Below, piece after piece: positions 26,974 through 34,906 of a stretch of DNA of 64,000 nucleotides. The DNA is taken from contig NZ_DASYHS010000070.1 of the NCBI RefSeq assembly GCF_035998295.1, positions 79,671-143,670 on the forward strand, in the 5' to 3' direction. Within the stretch, counting starts at the first letter, position 1, and each line of letters starts with the position of its first letter. The notes beneath the pieces were generated by a model. It saw only the letters and a program-made list of their open reading frames with translations. It did no database searches and was not told the origin of the DNA. Origin of the DNA: DASYHS01 sp035998295 (GTDB taxonomy: Bacteria > Pseudomonadota > Alphaproteobacteria > Azospirillales > Azospirillaceae). A program made the translations under genes and the position numbers.

Positions 26974-28485
26974 ATGAGGCATCTGCCGGACCGCGCGGCC
27001 TTCGCGGCCACCTATCGCGACGGCCGCCCGCAGGTCGTCTGGACCTCGCTGGTCAGCGACCTGGACACGCCCGTCTCGGCGATGATCAAGCTGGCGGACG
27101 GACAGCCGAACAGCTTCCTGTTCGAATCCGTGACCGGCGGCGAGATCCGGGGCCGGTATTCCTTCATCGGCCTGAAGCCGGACCTGATCTGGCGGTGCCG
27201 GCGCGGCGAGGCCGAGATCAACCGCTCCGCGCGGCTCGACCCTCATGCCTTCGAACCCTGCCCCGAAGCCGCCCTCCAGTCCCTGCGGTCGCTGATCTCG
27301 GAGAGCCGCATCGACCTGCCGCCGGAACTGCCGCCCATGGCGGCCGGACTGTTCGGCTATCTCGGCTACGACATGGTGCGCCTGATCGAGCGCATTCCGG
27401 ATACCCGGCCGGACACGCTCGGCGTGCCCGACGGCATCCTGATCAGGCCGACGATCGTCGCCGTCTTCGACGGGATCACCAGCCTGATCACGCTGGTGAC
27501 GCCGGTCTGGCCGCGTGACGGCGTCGATGCCGACGCCGCCTACGGGCACGCCGTCGAGCGGCTGGCCGACGCGGTCGCGGATCTCGGCCGCAGCGCGCCC
27601 CGCCAGAGCATCGCGGCCCAGGCCGACGCCGCTCCGCTGCCGGCGCCCGTCTCGAATACGGCGCGGGCCGACTATCTGGCCATGGTCGAGCGGGCGAAGG
27701 AATACATCCGGGCGGGCGACGCGTTCCAGATCGTGCCGTCGCAGCGCTTCAGCGTGCCCTTCCGGCTGCCGCCCTTCTCCTTGTACCGGGCGCTGCGCCG
27801 GCTCAACCCGTCGCCGTTCCTCTTCTTCCTCGACCTCGGCGACCTGTCCCTGGTCGGCTCCAGCCCGGAGATCCTGGTCAGGCTCCGGGACGGCCGGGTC
27901 ACCGTCAGGCCGATCGCCGGCACCCGGCCCAGGGGACGCGACGCCGAGGAGGACCGCGCGCTCGCGGCCGATCTGCTGGCCGATCCGAAGGAGCTGGCCG
28001 AGCACCTGATGCTGCTCGACCTCGGGCGCAACGACGTCGGGCGCGTGTCGCGCGTCGGCACCGTCCGCGTCACCGAACAGATGGCGGTGGAACTCTACAG
28101 CCACGTGATGCACATCGTCTCGAACGTCGAGGGCGAGATCGCGCCGGGGCTCGACGCGCTCGACGCGCTGTTCGCGGGCTTTCCCGCGGGCACCGTCTCC
28201 GGCGCCCCCAAGGTCCGGGCGATGGAGATCATCGACGAGCTGGAGCGGGCGCGACGGGGCGTCTATGCTGGATGCGTCGGCTATTTCGGCGCGAGCGGCG
28301 CCATGGACACCTGCATCGCGCTGCGGACGGCGGTGCTCAAGGACGGCATGATGCACGTCCAGGCGGGGGGCGGCGTCGTCGCCGATAGCGACCCGGAGGC
28401 GGAGTACCAGGAGACGGTGAACAAAGCCACCGCCCTGATCCGCGCCGCCGAGGAGGCCGTCCGCTTCGCCCAGGCTCCGGCCTGA
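26974..28485 (+). CDS. trpE: Anthranilate synthase component I
   Basis: The 503-residue enzyme makes anthranilate from chorismate with ammonia supplied by TrpG. The N-terminal part holds the tryptophan feedback site (FLFESVTGGEIRGRYSF). The C-terminal chorismate-binding domain has IRAGDAFQIVPSQRF, LFFLDLGDLSLVGSSPE, PIAGTRPRGRD, LDLGRNDVGRV, FPAGTVSGAPKVRAMEIIDELE and MHVQAGGGVVADSDPE. No leader peptide or attenuator fits in the 6-base gap before it. The partner trpG is separated by a gene on the opposite strand. Confidence 0.97.
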   Translation: MRHLPDRAAFAATYRDGRPQVVWTSLVSDLDTPVSAMIKLADGQPNSFLFESVTGGEIRGRYSFIGLKPDLIWRCRRGEAEINRSARLDPHAFEPCPEAALQSLRSLISESRIDLPPELPPMAAGLFGYLGYDMVRLIERIPDTRPDTLGVPDGILIRPTIVAVFDGITSLITLVTPVWPRDGVDADAAYGHAVERLADAVADLGRSAPRQSIAAQADAAPLPAPVSNTARADYLAMVERAKEYIRAGDAFQIVPSQRFSVPFRLPPFSLYRALRRLNPSPFLFFLDLGDLSLVGSSPEILVRLRDGRVTVRPIAGTRPRGRDAEEDRALAADLLADPKELAEHLMLLDLGRNDVGRVSRVGTVRVTEQMAVELYSHVMHIVSNVEGEIAPGLDALDALFAGFPAGTVSGAPKVRAMEIIDELERARRGVYAGCVGYFGASGAMDTCIALRTAVLKDGMMHVQAGGGVVADSDPEAEYQETVNKATALIRAAEEAVRFAQAPA

Positions 28486-28507
28486 CCGGCCGGCGGGAAC
28501 TCCTCTC

Positions 28508-29731
28508 CTAGCTGGGCCCGGCCCCGACCCGCGTCGCGCCGACCGCTCCGTCGCGGGACCGGACGATCGTGCTGACCGGCACGAGGACGAACCCGCGGGC
28601 CTCCAGGCTGGGCAGCCATTCCCTCAGGGCGTCGATCGTGACGTCGTAGGGGTGGCCGATGCCGATCGCATGCCCCTGCCGGGTCGCGACGGTCTCCAGC
28701 TGCTTCAGGCTTGCCAGGACCGCCCCGGACGACGGGTCGTGGTCGATGAAGACGTCGCGGGCGGCGGCGGGCATCTTCATCTCGCGCGCCAGCGCATAGC
28801 CGATGCTGCGGCCGCTGGTCCGGCTGTCGAGGAACATCAGGCCGCGGCGGTCGATTTCGCCGAGCACGACCGACATCCCGGCCCGGTCCTCGGTGAAGCG
28901 GCTGCCCATGTGGTTGTTCACCCCGACATAGCCGTCGAAGGCCGCGAGCCCGGCCTCTATCCGCCGCTTCAGCTCCTCGGCCGGAAGCTGGGTCAGCATC
29001 GCGCCCGGCCCGGGGTCCGCGGCGCCCGAGGGCTCCATCGGCAGATGCACCATCAGCTCGTGCCCGGCGGACCGGGCCGAGGCCGTCTGCTTCGGCAGGT
29101 CGCGCGCATAGGGCAGCCAAGCGAGCGTGAGCGGGCCCGGCAGGCCGGCGACCAGGCCGCTGCGCCGCCGGTCGACCCCGAGGTCGTCGATCACCACCGC
29201 GATCATGGGCCGCCCGCGGGGCGGCTGGCCGACGGCGGCATGGCGCAGCCACCGGGGCTGCTCCGGCGCCGGGGCGGGCTGCGGAACGGCAGCCGGTTCC
29301 GGGGCAGCCGTTTCGGGGAGGGCCGGCCGGGAGACGGCCGGCCGGGAAACGGCGGCGTCCGGGGCCGGCTCCCGGGGTTGCCGCGCAGCGGCGGGACCCG
29401 GCGGAGGAGCGGGATCCGGCGGGCGCGTCGGCCGGGCGGCCTGGACGGCGGGGGATGGACGCGCCGTCGCGACGCGCTCGGGCGGGCGGTCGTCGGGGAA
29501 GATCGAAGCGACGTCCCACCCGGAGCCGTACAGCAGCCCCGCGCCGGCGACGGCGAGGACGGCAAGCCAGGTGGCCAGCCGGAACGGACGGACGGCTGCG
29601 CGCCCTTTCCCGCGCCGACGCCGGGCGGCCCGCGCGGGCTTTCGTCGTGCGGACAAGCTCAGTCTCCCCGTTGGGCGGACGGGGATGCCGTCGTCGTATC
29701 GTTCATGCGGCGGGTTCCGTCTGGGCGGCAT
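28508..29731 (-). CDS. Divergent polysaccharide deacetylase family protein, membrane-anchored
   Basis: A 407-residue protein. It begins with a basic cytoplasmic segment (about residues 15-50), one membrane helix (about 50-68), a long Pro/Ala/Arg-rich linker (about 75-170) and a C-terminal divergent polysaccharide deacetylase domain (YibQ type). That domain is seen from MIAVVIDDLGVDRRRS through LPMEP, GVNNHMGSRFTED, FLDSRTSG and IGIGHPYDVTI. The family is thought to trim envelope polysaccharide in the periplasm. ATG 29731 has only a weak ribosome site; an upstream TTG is unlikely. It lies on the opposite strand between trpE and trpG, splitting the trp genes. Confidence 0.85.
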   Translation of the reverse strand: MPPRRNPPHERYDDGIPVRPTGRLSLSARRKPARAARRRRGKGRAAVRPFRLATWLAVLAVAGAGLLYGSGWDVASIFPDDRPPERVATARPSPAVQAARPTRPPDPAPPPGPAAARQPREPAPDAAVSRPAVSRPALPETAAPEPAAVPQPAPAPEQPRWLRHAAVGQPPRGRPMIAVVIDDLGVDRRRSGLVAGLPGPLTLAWLPYARDLPKQTASARSAGHELMVHLPMEPSGAADPGPGAMLTQLPAEELKRRIEAGLAAFDGYVGVNNHMGSRFTEDRAGMSVVLGEIDRRGLMFLDSRTSGRSIGYALAREMKMPAAARDVFIDHDPSSGAVLASLKQLETVATRQGHAIGIGHPYDVTIDALREWLPSLEARGFVLVPVSTIVRSRDGAVGATRVGAGPS

Positions 29732-29875
29732 CGAGCGGCCGGTGGACCAAGTACTGGCGCAAAACCGGCCCCTCCGCAACGCCGGCCTCGTGGCCGGGCG
29801 TCACGCTGGAAATCCCATCGTCTGCACTGTAGGGTACGGTTTCCTAGGTTTCGAAGGGCTCGGGCCGGTTTCGCT

Positions 29876-30466
29876 ATGCTGCTCCTGATCGATAATTACG
29901 ACAGCTTCACCTACAACCTCGTGCATTTTCTGGGTGAACTCGGCGCCGACGTGACGGTTTGGCGCAACGACGCGCTCTCGGTCGGGCAGGCGCTCGCGGC
30001 ACGGCCGAGCGCCGTGGTCCTGTCTCCCGGGCCGTGCGACCCCGACCGCGCCGGGATCTGCCTTCCCCTGATCGCAGCCGCCGCCGAGATCGGCCTGCCC
30101 CTTCTCGGCGTCTGCCTCGGGCACCAGTCCATCGGGCAGGCGTTCGGCGGCCGGGTCCTGCGGGCCCCGGTGCCGATGCACGGCAAGGTCGACGAGATCC
30201 GTCATTCCGGCCAGGGCCTGATGCACGGGCTGCCCTCGCCGTTCCGCGCCACCCGCTACCATTCGCTCATCGTCGAGCGCGACAGCCTGCCGGACTGCCT
30301 CGCGGTGACGGCGGAAACGGCGGACGGCCTGATCATGGGCATGCAGCACCGCGAACTGCCGATCCACGGGGTGCAGTTCCACCCCGAAAGCATCGCGTCC
30401 GAGCACGGGCACGAGCTGCTGCGTAATTTCCTCGCCCTCGCGAAGCCCATGGAGCGCGCGGCATGA
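29876..30466 (+). CDS. trpG: Anthranilate synthase component II (glutamine amidotransferase)
   Basis: This 196-residue class I glutaminase starts MLLLIDNYDSFTYNLVHFLGE and has the catalytic Cys80 in GVCLGHQ and the His-Glu pair in QFHPESIASEHG (about 168-175). It supplies ammonia to TrpE, and the same protein may serve aminodeoxychorismate synthase. The gap upstream (29732-29875) contains a bulged hairpin but no tryptophan-rich leader peptide. It overlaps trpD by 4 bases. Confidence 0.96.
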   Translation: MLLLIDNYDSFTYNLVHFLGELGADVTVWRNDALSVGQALAARPSAVVLSPGPCDPDRAGICLPLIAAAAEIGLPLLGVCLGHQSIGQAFGGRVLRAPVPMHGKVDEIRHSGQGLMHGLPSPFRATRYHSLIVERDSLPDCLAVTAETADGLIMGMQHRELPIHGVQFHPESIASEHGHELLRNFLALAKPMERAA

Positions 30467-31500
30467 CCAGGGACATGTCCGACCTGAAGGCCCTGCTCGG
30501 CAAGGTGGCGGGCGGCGGCTCGCTCACGGAGGACGAGGCCGAGACGGCCTTCGACGTCATCATGTCGGGCAACGCCACGCCCGCGCAGATGGGCGGCTTC
30601 CTGATGGCGCTGCGCGTGCGCGGCGAGACGGTGGACGAGATCGCCGGCGCCGCGCGCGTGATGCGCGCGAAGGTCCATCCGATCGAGGCTCCGCCCGGCG
30701 CGATCGATACCTGCGGTACCGGCGGCGACGCGGCGGGAACCTGGAACATCTCGACCGCCTCGGCGATCGTCGTCGCCGCCTGCGGCGTACCGGTGGCCAA
30801 GCACGGCAACCGCGCGGCGTCCAGCAAGTCGGGTGCGGCCGACGTCCTCCAGGCGCTGGGCGTCAACATCGAATGCGACATGGCGCTGGTGCAGCGCTCG
30901 CTGGACGAGCTCGGGCTCTGCTTCCTGATGGCGCCCCGCCACCACACGGCGATGCGCAATGTCGGTCCGACGCGGGTCGAGCTGGGGACGCGCACGATCT
31001 TCAATCTCCTGGGACCGCTCTCGAACCCAGCCGGCGCCCGTCGCCAGCTCCTGGGCGTGTTCTCGCGGAGCTGGGTCGAGCCGCTCGCACGCGTGCTGGG
31101 CCGCCTCGGTTCGGAACGGGCCTGGGTCGTCCATGGCTCCGACGGGCTGGACGAGATCACGACGACGGCCGTCACCCACGTCGCCGAACTGAGGGACGGC
31201 ACCGTCCGCACCTTCGAAGTCGCGCCCGAAGACGCCGGATTGGCCCGTTCGGACCTGGCGGCCCTCAAGGGAGGCGACGCGGCGACCAATGCGCAGGCCA
31301 TCCGCGCACTGCTCGCCGGCGAGCCGGGAGCCTACCGCGACATCGTCCTGCTGAACGCCGGCGCCGCCCTCGTCGTCGCCGGGCGGGCGGAGGACATCCA
31401 GGCTGGCGCCGCCCTGGCCCGCGGCGCGATCGACGGCGGCGCGGCCGGCCGGGTGCTCGAGCGGCTGGTGGAGATCACCAACGGCGGACCTCGGGCATGA
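30463..31500 (+). CDS. trpD: Anthranilate phosphoribosyltransferase
   Basis: The 345-residue enzyme attaches phosphoribosyl pyrophosphate to anthranilate. Its signatures are an N-terminal helical domain (MGGFLMALRVRGET), the phosphate loop DTCGTGGDAAGTWNISTA, KHGNRAASSKSGAADVLQALG, and FNLLGPLSNPAGARRQLLGV. It overlaps trpG and trpC by 4 bases each, so the three genes are translationally coupled. Confidence 0.97.
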   Translation: MTRDMSDLKALLGKVAGGGSLTEDEAETAFDVIMSGNATPAQMGGFLMALRVRGETVDEIAGAARVMRAKVHPIEAPPGAIDTCGTGGDAAGTWNISTASAIVVAACGVPVAKHGNRAASSKSGAADVLQALGVNIECDMALVQRSLDELGLCFLMAPRHHTAMRNVGPTRVELGTRTIFNLLGPLSNPAGARRQLLGVFSRSWVEPLARVLGRLGSERAWVVHGSDGLDEITTTAVTHVAELRDGTVRTFEVAPEDAGLARSDLAALKGGDAATNAQAIRALLAGEPGAYRDIVLLNAGAALVVAGRAEDIQAGAALARGAIDGGAAGRVLERLVEITNGGPRA

Positions 31501-32297
31501 GCGACGTCCTCGCCCGCATCTGCGCGGACAAGCGCCGCCACGTCGCCGCGTGCCGGGCCGCACGGCCACCGGCCGAGGTGGAAGCCGCCGCCCGCGCCGC
31601 CGACAGGCCGCGCGGCTTCGCGACGGCCCTTCGCGGCGCCAGTGCCCAAGGCTACGGCTTGATCGCAGAGATCAAGCGAGCATCGCCGTCTAAGGGCTTG
31701 ATAAGGAAAGATTTCGATCCAGCAAGCTTGGCGCGGGCCTATCAGGCGGGCGGGGCTTCCTGCCTGTCCGTGCTGACGGACGTTCCCTACTTCCAGGGCG
31801 AGGACTCCTTCCTCGTCGCCGCGCGGGCCGCATGCCGGCTGCCGGTCCTGCGCAAGGACTTCATGCTCGATCCCTATCAGGTCGCCGAAGCCAGGGCGCT
31901 GGGCGCCGACTGCATCCTTCTGATCATGGCCGCCCTCGACGACGGTGCTGCACGCGAGCTTGCCGCCGCCGCCACTGACTGGGGCATGGACGTCCTGGTC
32001 GAGGTGCACGACCGCGCCGAACTCGATCGCGCGCTGCGCTTGGACTGCGGGATGATCGGAGTAAACAACAGAAATCTCAAGACGTTGTCGATCGATCTGA
32101 AGACGACGGAAGAGCTGGTGCCGCACATTCCCCCGGACCGTCTCGCGGTCAGCGAAAGCGGACTGTACGGGCCGGCGGACCTGACCCGGATGGCGCGGGC
32201 GGGTGCGCGCTGCTTCCTGGTCGGGGAGTCCCTGATGCGCCAGGAGGACGTCACGGCGGCCGTACGGGCGCTGCTGGCGCCGGCCGGGACGGCGTGA
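31497..32297 (+). CDS. trpC: Indole-3-glycerol phosphate synthase
   Basis: The 266-residue barrel enzyme closes the indole ring. It shows IAEIKRASPSKGLI, the substrate loop SVLTDVPYFQG, PVLRKDFMLDPYQV, ILLIMAAL, VEVHDRAELDRAL, GVNNRNLKT and SESGL. It is not fused to TrpF, and no trpF, trpA or trpB is in the window. The ATG overlaps the trpD stop. moaC follows 4 bases later. Confidence 0.97.
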   Translation: MSDVLARICADKRRHVAACRAARPPAEVEAAARAADRPRGFATALRGASAQGYGLIAEIKRASPSKGLIRKDFDPASLARAYQAGGASCLSVLTDVPYFQGEDSFLVAARAACRLPVLRKDFMLDPYQVAEARALGADCILLIMAALDDGAARELAAAATDWGMDVLVEVHDRAELDRALRLDCGMIGVNNRNLKTLSIDLKTTEELVPHIPPDRLAVSESGLYGPADLTRMARAGARCFLVGESLMRQEDVTAAVRALLAPAGTA

Positions 32298-32301
32298 GCC
32301 C

Positions 32302-32784
32302 ATGGGGGGGGATTTCACTCATTTCGACGACCAGGGCCGCGCCGTCATGGTCGATGTCTCGGCCAAGGACGAGACCGAACGGACGGCCACGGCCCGCGCC
32401 GCGGTCCGCATGCAGCCTGAAACGCTGGCCCTGATCATGTCCGGCGGCGTCAAGAAGGGGGACGTGCTCTCGGTCGCCCGCCTCGCCGGCATCATGGCGG
32501 CGAAGCGGACGCCCGACCTGATCCCGCTCTGCCATCCCCTGCCGTTGGCCTCCGTCGCCGTCGATCTCGTCTGCGTGCCGGAACGCAGCGAGGTCGAGGT
32601 GACGGCGACCTGCAAGCTCAAGGGCCGGACCGGCGTCGAGATGGAGGCGCTGACCGCCGCCGCGGTCGCCGCGCTGACGGTCTACGACATGTGCAAGGCG
32701 GTCGACCGCGGCATGGCCGTAGCCGAGGTGCGCCTCGTCCACAAGGCCGGCGGCAGGAGCGGCCACTGGAGCGCTCCGGAATGA
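32302..32784 (+). CDS. moaC: Cyclic pyranopterin monophosphate synthase (molybdenum cofactor)
   Basis: The 160-residue enzyme converts the cyclised GTP product of MoaA into cyclic pyranopterin monophosphate. It contains MVDVSAKDETERTATARA, LIPLCHPLPL, and KGRTGVEMEALTAAAVAALTVYDMCKA, the standard active-site set. It sits at the end of the trp genes, an order common in alphaproteobacteria, and overlaps moeA by 4 bases. Confidence 0.97.
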   Translation: MGGDFTHFDDQGRAVMVDVSAKDETERTATARAAVRMQPETLALIMSGGVKKGDVLSVARLAGIMAAKRTPDLIPLCHPLPLASVAVDLVCVPERSEVEVTATCKLKGRTGVEMEALTAAAVAALTVYDMCKAVDRGMAVAEVRLVHKAGGRSGHWSAPE

Positions 32785-33995
32785 TCCCGGTCGCGGACGC
32801 CCTCGAACGGATGCTGTCCGCGGTCGCCCCGCTCCCCGCCGAGACGGTCGCGCTTCCCGACGGGCTCGGCCGCGTACTGGCTGCGGACGTCGCCGCCCGG
32901 GTGACCCAGCCGCCGGTGGCGGTATCGGCGATGGACGGCTACGCCGTCCGCGGCGCCGACGTGGCGACCGCGCCGGCGCGTCTGCGCAGGATCGGCGAGG
33001 TCGCCGCCGGCGCCCGCTTCGAGGGCACGGTCGGGCCCGGCGAGGCGGTGCGGATCTTCACCGGCGCGCCGGTCCCCGCCGGGGCCGACACCGTCGTCAT
33101 CCAGGAGGACACCACCGCCGAGGGCGAGGCCGTCGTCGTCGCCGAGCCCTACCCGGCCGGACGCTACGTCCGGCGTGCCGGCCTGGACTTCACGACCGGC
33201 ACCGTCGGGCTGACGGCGGGCCGCCGTCTCGGTGCCCGCGACATCGGGCTGGCGGCGGCGATGAACGTCCCCTGGCTCTCCGTCCACCGCCGGCCCCGGG
33301 TGGCCATCCTGGCGACCGGCGACGAGATCGTCATGCCCGGCGAGCCGATCGGGCCGAGCCAGATCGTCAGCTCCAACGCCCTGGCGCTGGCGGCCCTCGT
33401 CGCGACGGCGGGCGGGGACGCGACCAATCTCGGCATCGCGCGCGACGACGCCCGCTCGCTCACCGCGCATGCCGAGGCCGCCCGCGGCTTCGACCTCCTG
33501 GTCACGACCGGCGGCGCCTCGGTCGGCGAGCACGACCTGGTGCGCTCCGTGCTCGGCGAGAGGGGCATGCGGCTCGACTTCTACAAGATCGCAATGCGTC
33601 CCGGTAAGCCGTTGATGTTCGGCCGGTTCGGCGACGTCCCGCTGCTCGGCCTGCCGGGGAACCCGGTCTCCAGCATGGTCTGCGGCCTCTTGTTCCTGCG
33701 CCCGCTGCTCCGGCGCCTCCAAGGGCTCGCCGACACGTCGGAACCCGTCGCGCGCGCGACGCTCGGGATCGCGCTGGCGGAGAACGACGGCCGGCAGGAC
33801 TACCTGCGCGCCCGCCTGGAACGCGGTCCGTCGGGGGAACTGGTCGCGCACCCCTTCCCGCTCCAGGACAGTTCCGTGATGTCGCTGCTCGCGGCGGCGG
33901 ACTGCCTGGTGGTCCGTCCGCCCCGGGCTCCCGCCGCCCGGCCGGGCGATCCCGTGGACATCCTGCCGCTCTCGACCGGGATCCTGCCGGCATGA
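32781..33995 (+). CDS. moeA: Molybdopterin molybdenumtransferase
   Basis: The 404-residue enzyme inserts molybdate into adenylated molybdopterin. Evidence includes PPVAVSAMDGYAVR, IFTGAPVPAGADTVVIQE, RRAGLDF, VAILATGDEIV, TTGGASVGEHDLV, KIAMRPGKPLMFG and LPGNPVSSMV. The C-terminal domain follows the usual order. It is translationally coupled to moaC (ATGA). No molybdoenzyme gene is visible in the window. Confidence 0.97.
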   Translation: MIPVADALERMLSAVAPLPAETVALPDGLGRVLAADVAARVTQPPVAVSAMDGYAVRGADVATAPARLRRIGEVAAGARFEGTVGPGEAVRIFTGAPVPAGADTVVIQEDTTAEGEAVVVAEPYPAGRYVRRAGLDFTTGTVGLTAGRRLGARDIGLAAAMNVPWLSVHRRPRVAILATGDEIVMPGEPIGPSQIVSSNALALAALVATAGGDATNLGIARDDARSLTAHAEAARGFDLLVTTGGASVGEHDLVRSVLGERGMRLDFYKIAMRPGKPLMFGRFGDVPLLGLPGNPVSSMVCGLLFLRPLLRRLQGLADTSEPVARATLGIALAENDGRQDYLRARLERGPSGELVAHPFPLQDSSVMSLLAAADCLVVRPPRAPAARPGDPVDILPLSTGILPA

Positions 33996-34039
33996 TTCGA
34001 CGATTGCGGGACGTTTTTTTCCTTTTATGAAGCGAATGC

Positions 34040-34068
34040 TTGACGCCGCCTCGGAACCAAACTAGAAC
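34040..34068 (+). promoter_or_regulatory. lexA promoter with overlapping LexA (SOS) box
   Basis: TTGACG (34040-34045), a 17-base spacer and TAGAAC (34063-34068) form the lexA promoter. GAAC-N7-GAAC, the alphaproteobacterial LexA box (read GTTC-N7-GTTC on the other strand), occupies 34054-34068 and so covers the -10 element. LexA would block its own promoter until DNA damage triggers self-cleavage. Confidence 0.85.
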
Positions 34069-34127
34069 ACCTTCAAGCTGTTTTGGTTTTGTTCCGGACC
34101 TGCAACGTCGTGCGGAAGGGGGCGTAG

Positions 34128-34835
34128 ATGCTGACGCGCAAACAGTACGAACTGCTCCTGTTCATTCAGGACAGGCAAGGCGAAGGAGGCGTGTCCCCCT
34201 CCTTCGACGAGATGAAGGAGGCGCTCGGCCTCAAGTCGAAGTCGGGCATCCATCGGCTGATCTCGGCCCTGGAGGAGCGCGGCTTCATCCGGCGGCTGCC
34301 GCATCGCGCCCGCGCGATCGAGGTGATCCGCCTGCCCGAGAACTTCGAGGCCGCCCGCGCGCCGCGCGGCCGCGCCCGGTTCCAGCCCAATGTGATCCGG
34401 GGCGACTTCTCGGCGGCGCTGGCCGGCCGCGAGGTCACCGTGGCCGCCGATGCCGTCGACCTTCCGATGCTCGGCCGCATCGCGGCCGGCACGCCCATCG
34501 AGGCGCTCAAGATGGACGGGGCGGCGAAGGTCCCGGTGCCGGCCGGCATGCTCGGCGCGGGGGAGCACTACGCCCTCGAGGTCGCTGGCGACTCCATGGT
34601 CGATGCCGGCATCCTGGATGGCGATACCGTCGTGATCCAGCGTTGCGAGACGGCCGACAGCGGCACCATCGTGGTGGCGCTGGTCGACGAGAACGAGGTG
34701 ACGCTGAAGCGGCTGCGCCGCAAAGGCAATGCCATCGCCCTCGAACCGGCCAACGCGAAGTACGAGACCCGGATCTTCGGGCCGGACAAGGTTCGCGTCC
34801 AGGGCAAGCTGATCGGCCTTCTCCGCCAGTACTGA
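34128..34835 (+). CDS. lexA: LexA repressor
   Basis: The 235-residue SOS repressor has an N-terminal winged helix (about residues 1-65; FDEMKEALGLKSKSGIHRLISALEERGFI) and a C-terminal self-cleaving peptidase domain. The cleavage site Ala120-Gly121 sits in GRIAAGTP. The catalytic Ser156 is in VAGDSMVDAGILDGD and Lys194 in NEVTLKRL. RecA filaments trigger cleavage. Its own promoter carries a LexA box. It is convergent with comEC, a competence gene. Confidence 0.97.
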   Translation: MLTRKQYELLLFIQDRQGEGGVSPSFDEMKEALGLKSKSGIHRLISALEERGFIRRLPHRARAIEVIRLPENFEAARAPRGRARFQPNVIRGDFSAALAGREVTVAADAVDLPMLGRIAAGTPIEALKMDGAAKVPVPAGMLGAGEHYALEVAGDSMVDAGILDGDTVVIQRCETADSGTIVVALVDENEVTLKRLRRKGNAIALEPANAKYETRIFGPDKVRVQGKLIGLLRQY

Positions 34836-34906
34836 CCGCGGGACGGGCGCGGCACGGGTCCGGAACGGCGCGCCCGCTTTCGCATGCGGATCCTGTTCGC
34901 AGGCTA

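Noticed and set aside
24901..28356. Long minus-strand frame of about 1150 codons across tpiA, ppiD and trpE
   Set aside because: It is a high-GC shadow of the real genes on the other strand; composition is Arg/Gly/Asp-rich and no family features are seen.
29732..29875. Tryptophan attenuator before trpG
   Set aside because: The only short frame (ATG at 29705) has no tryptophan codons in frame, and no terminator-antiterminator pair is visible.
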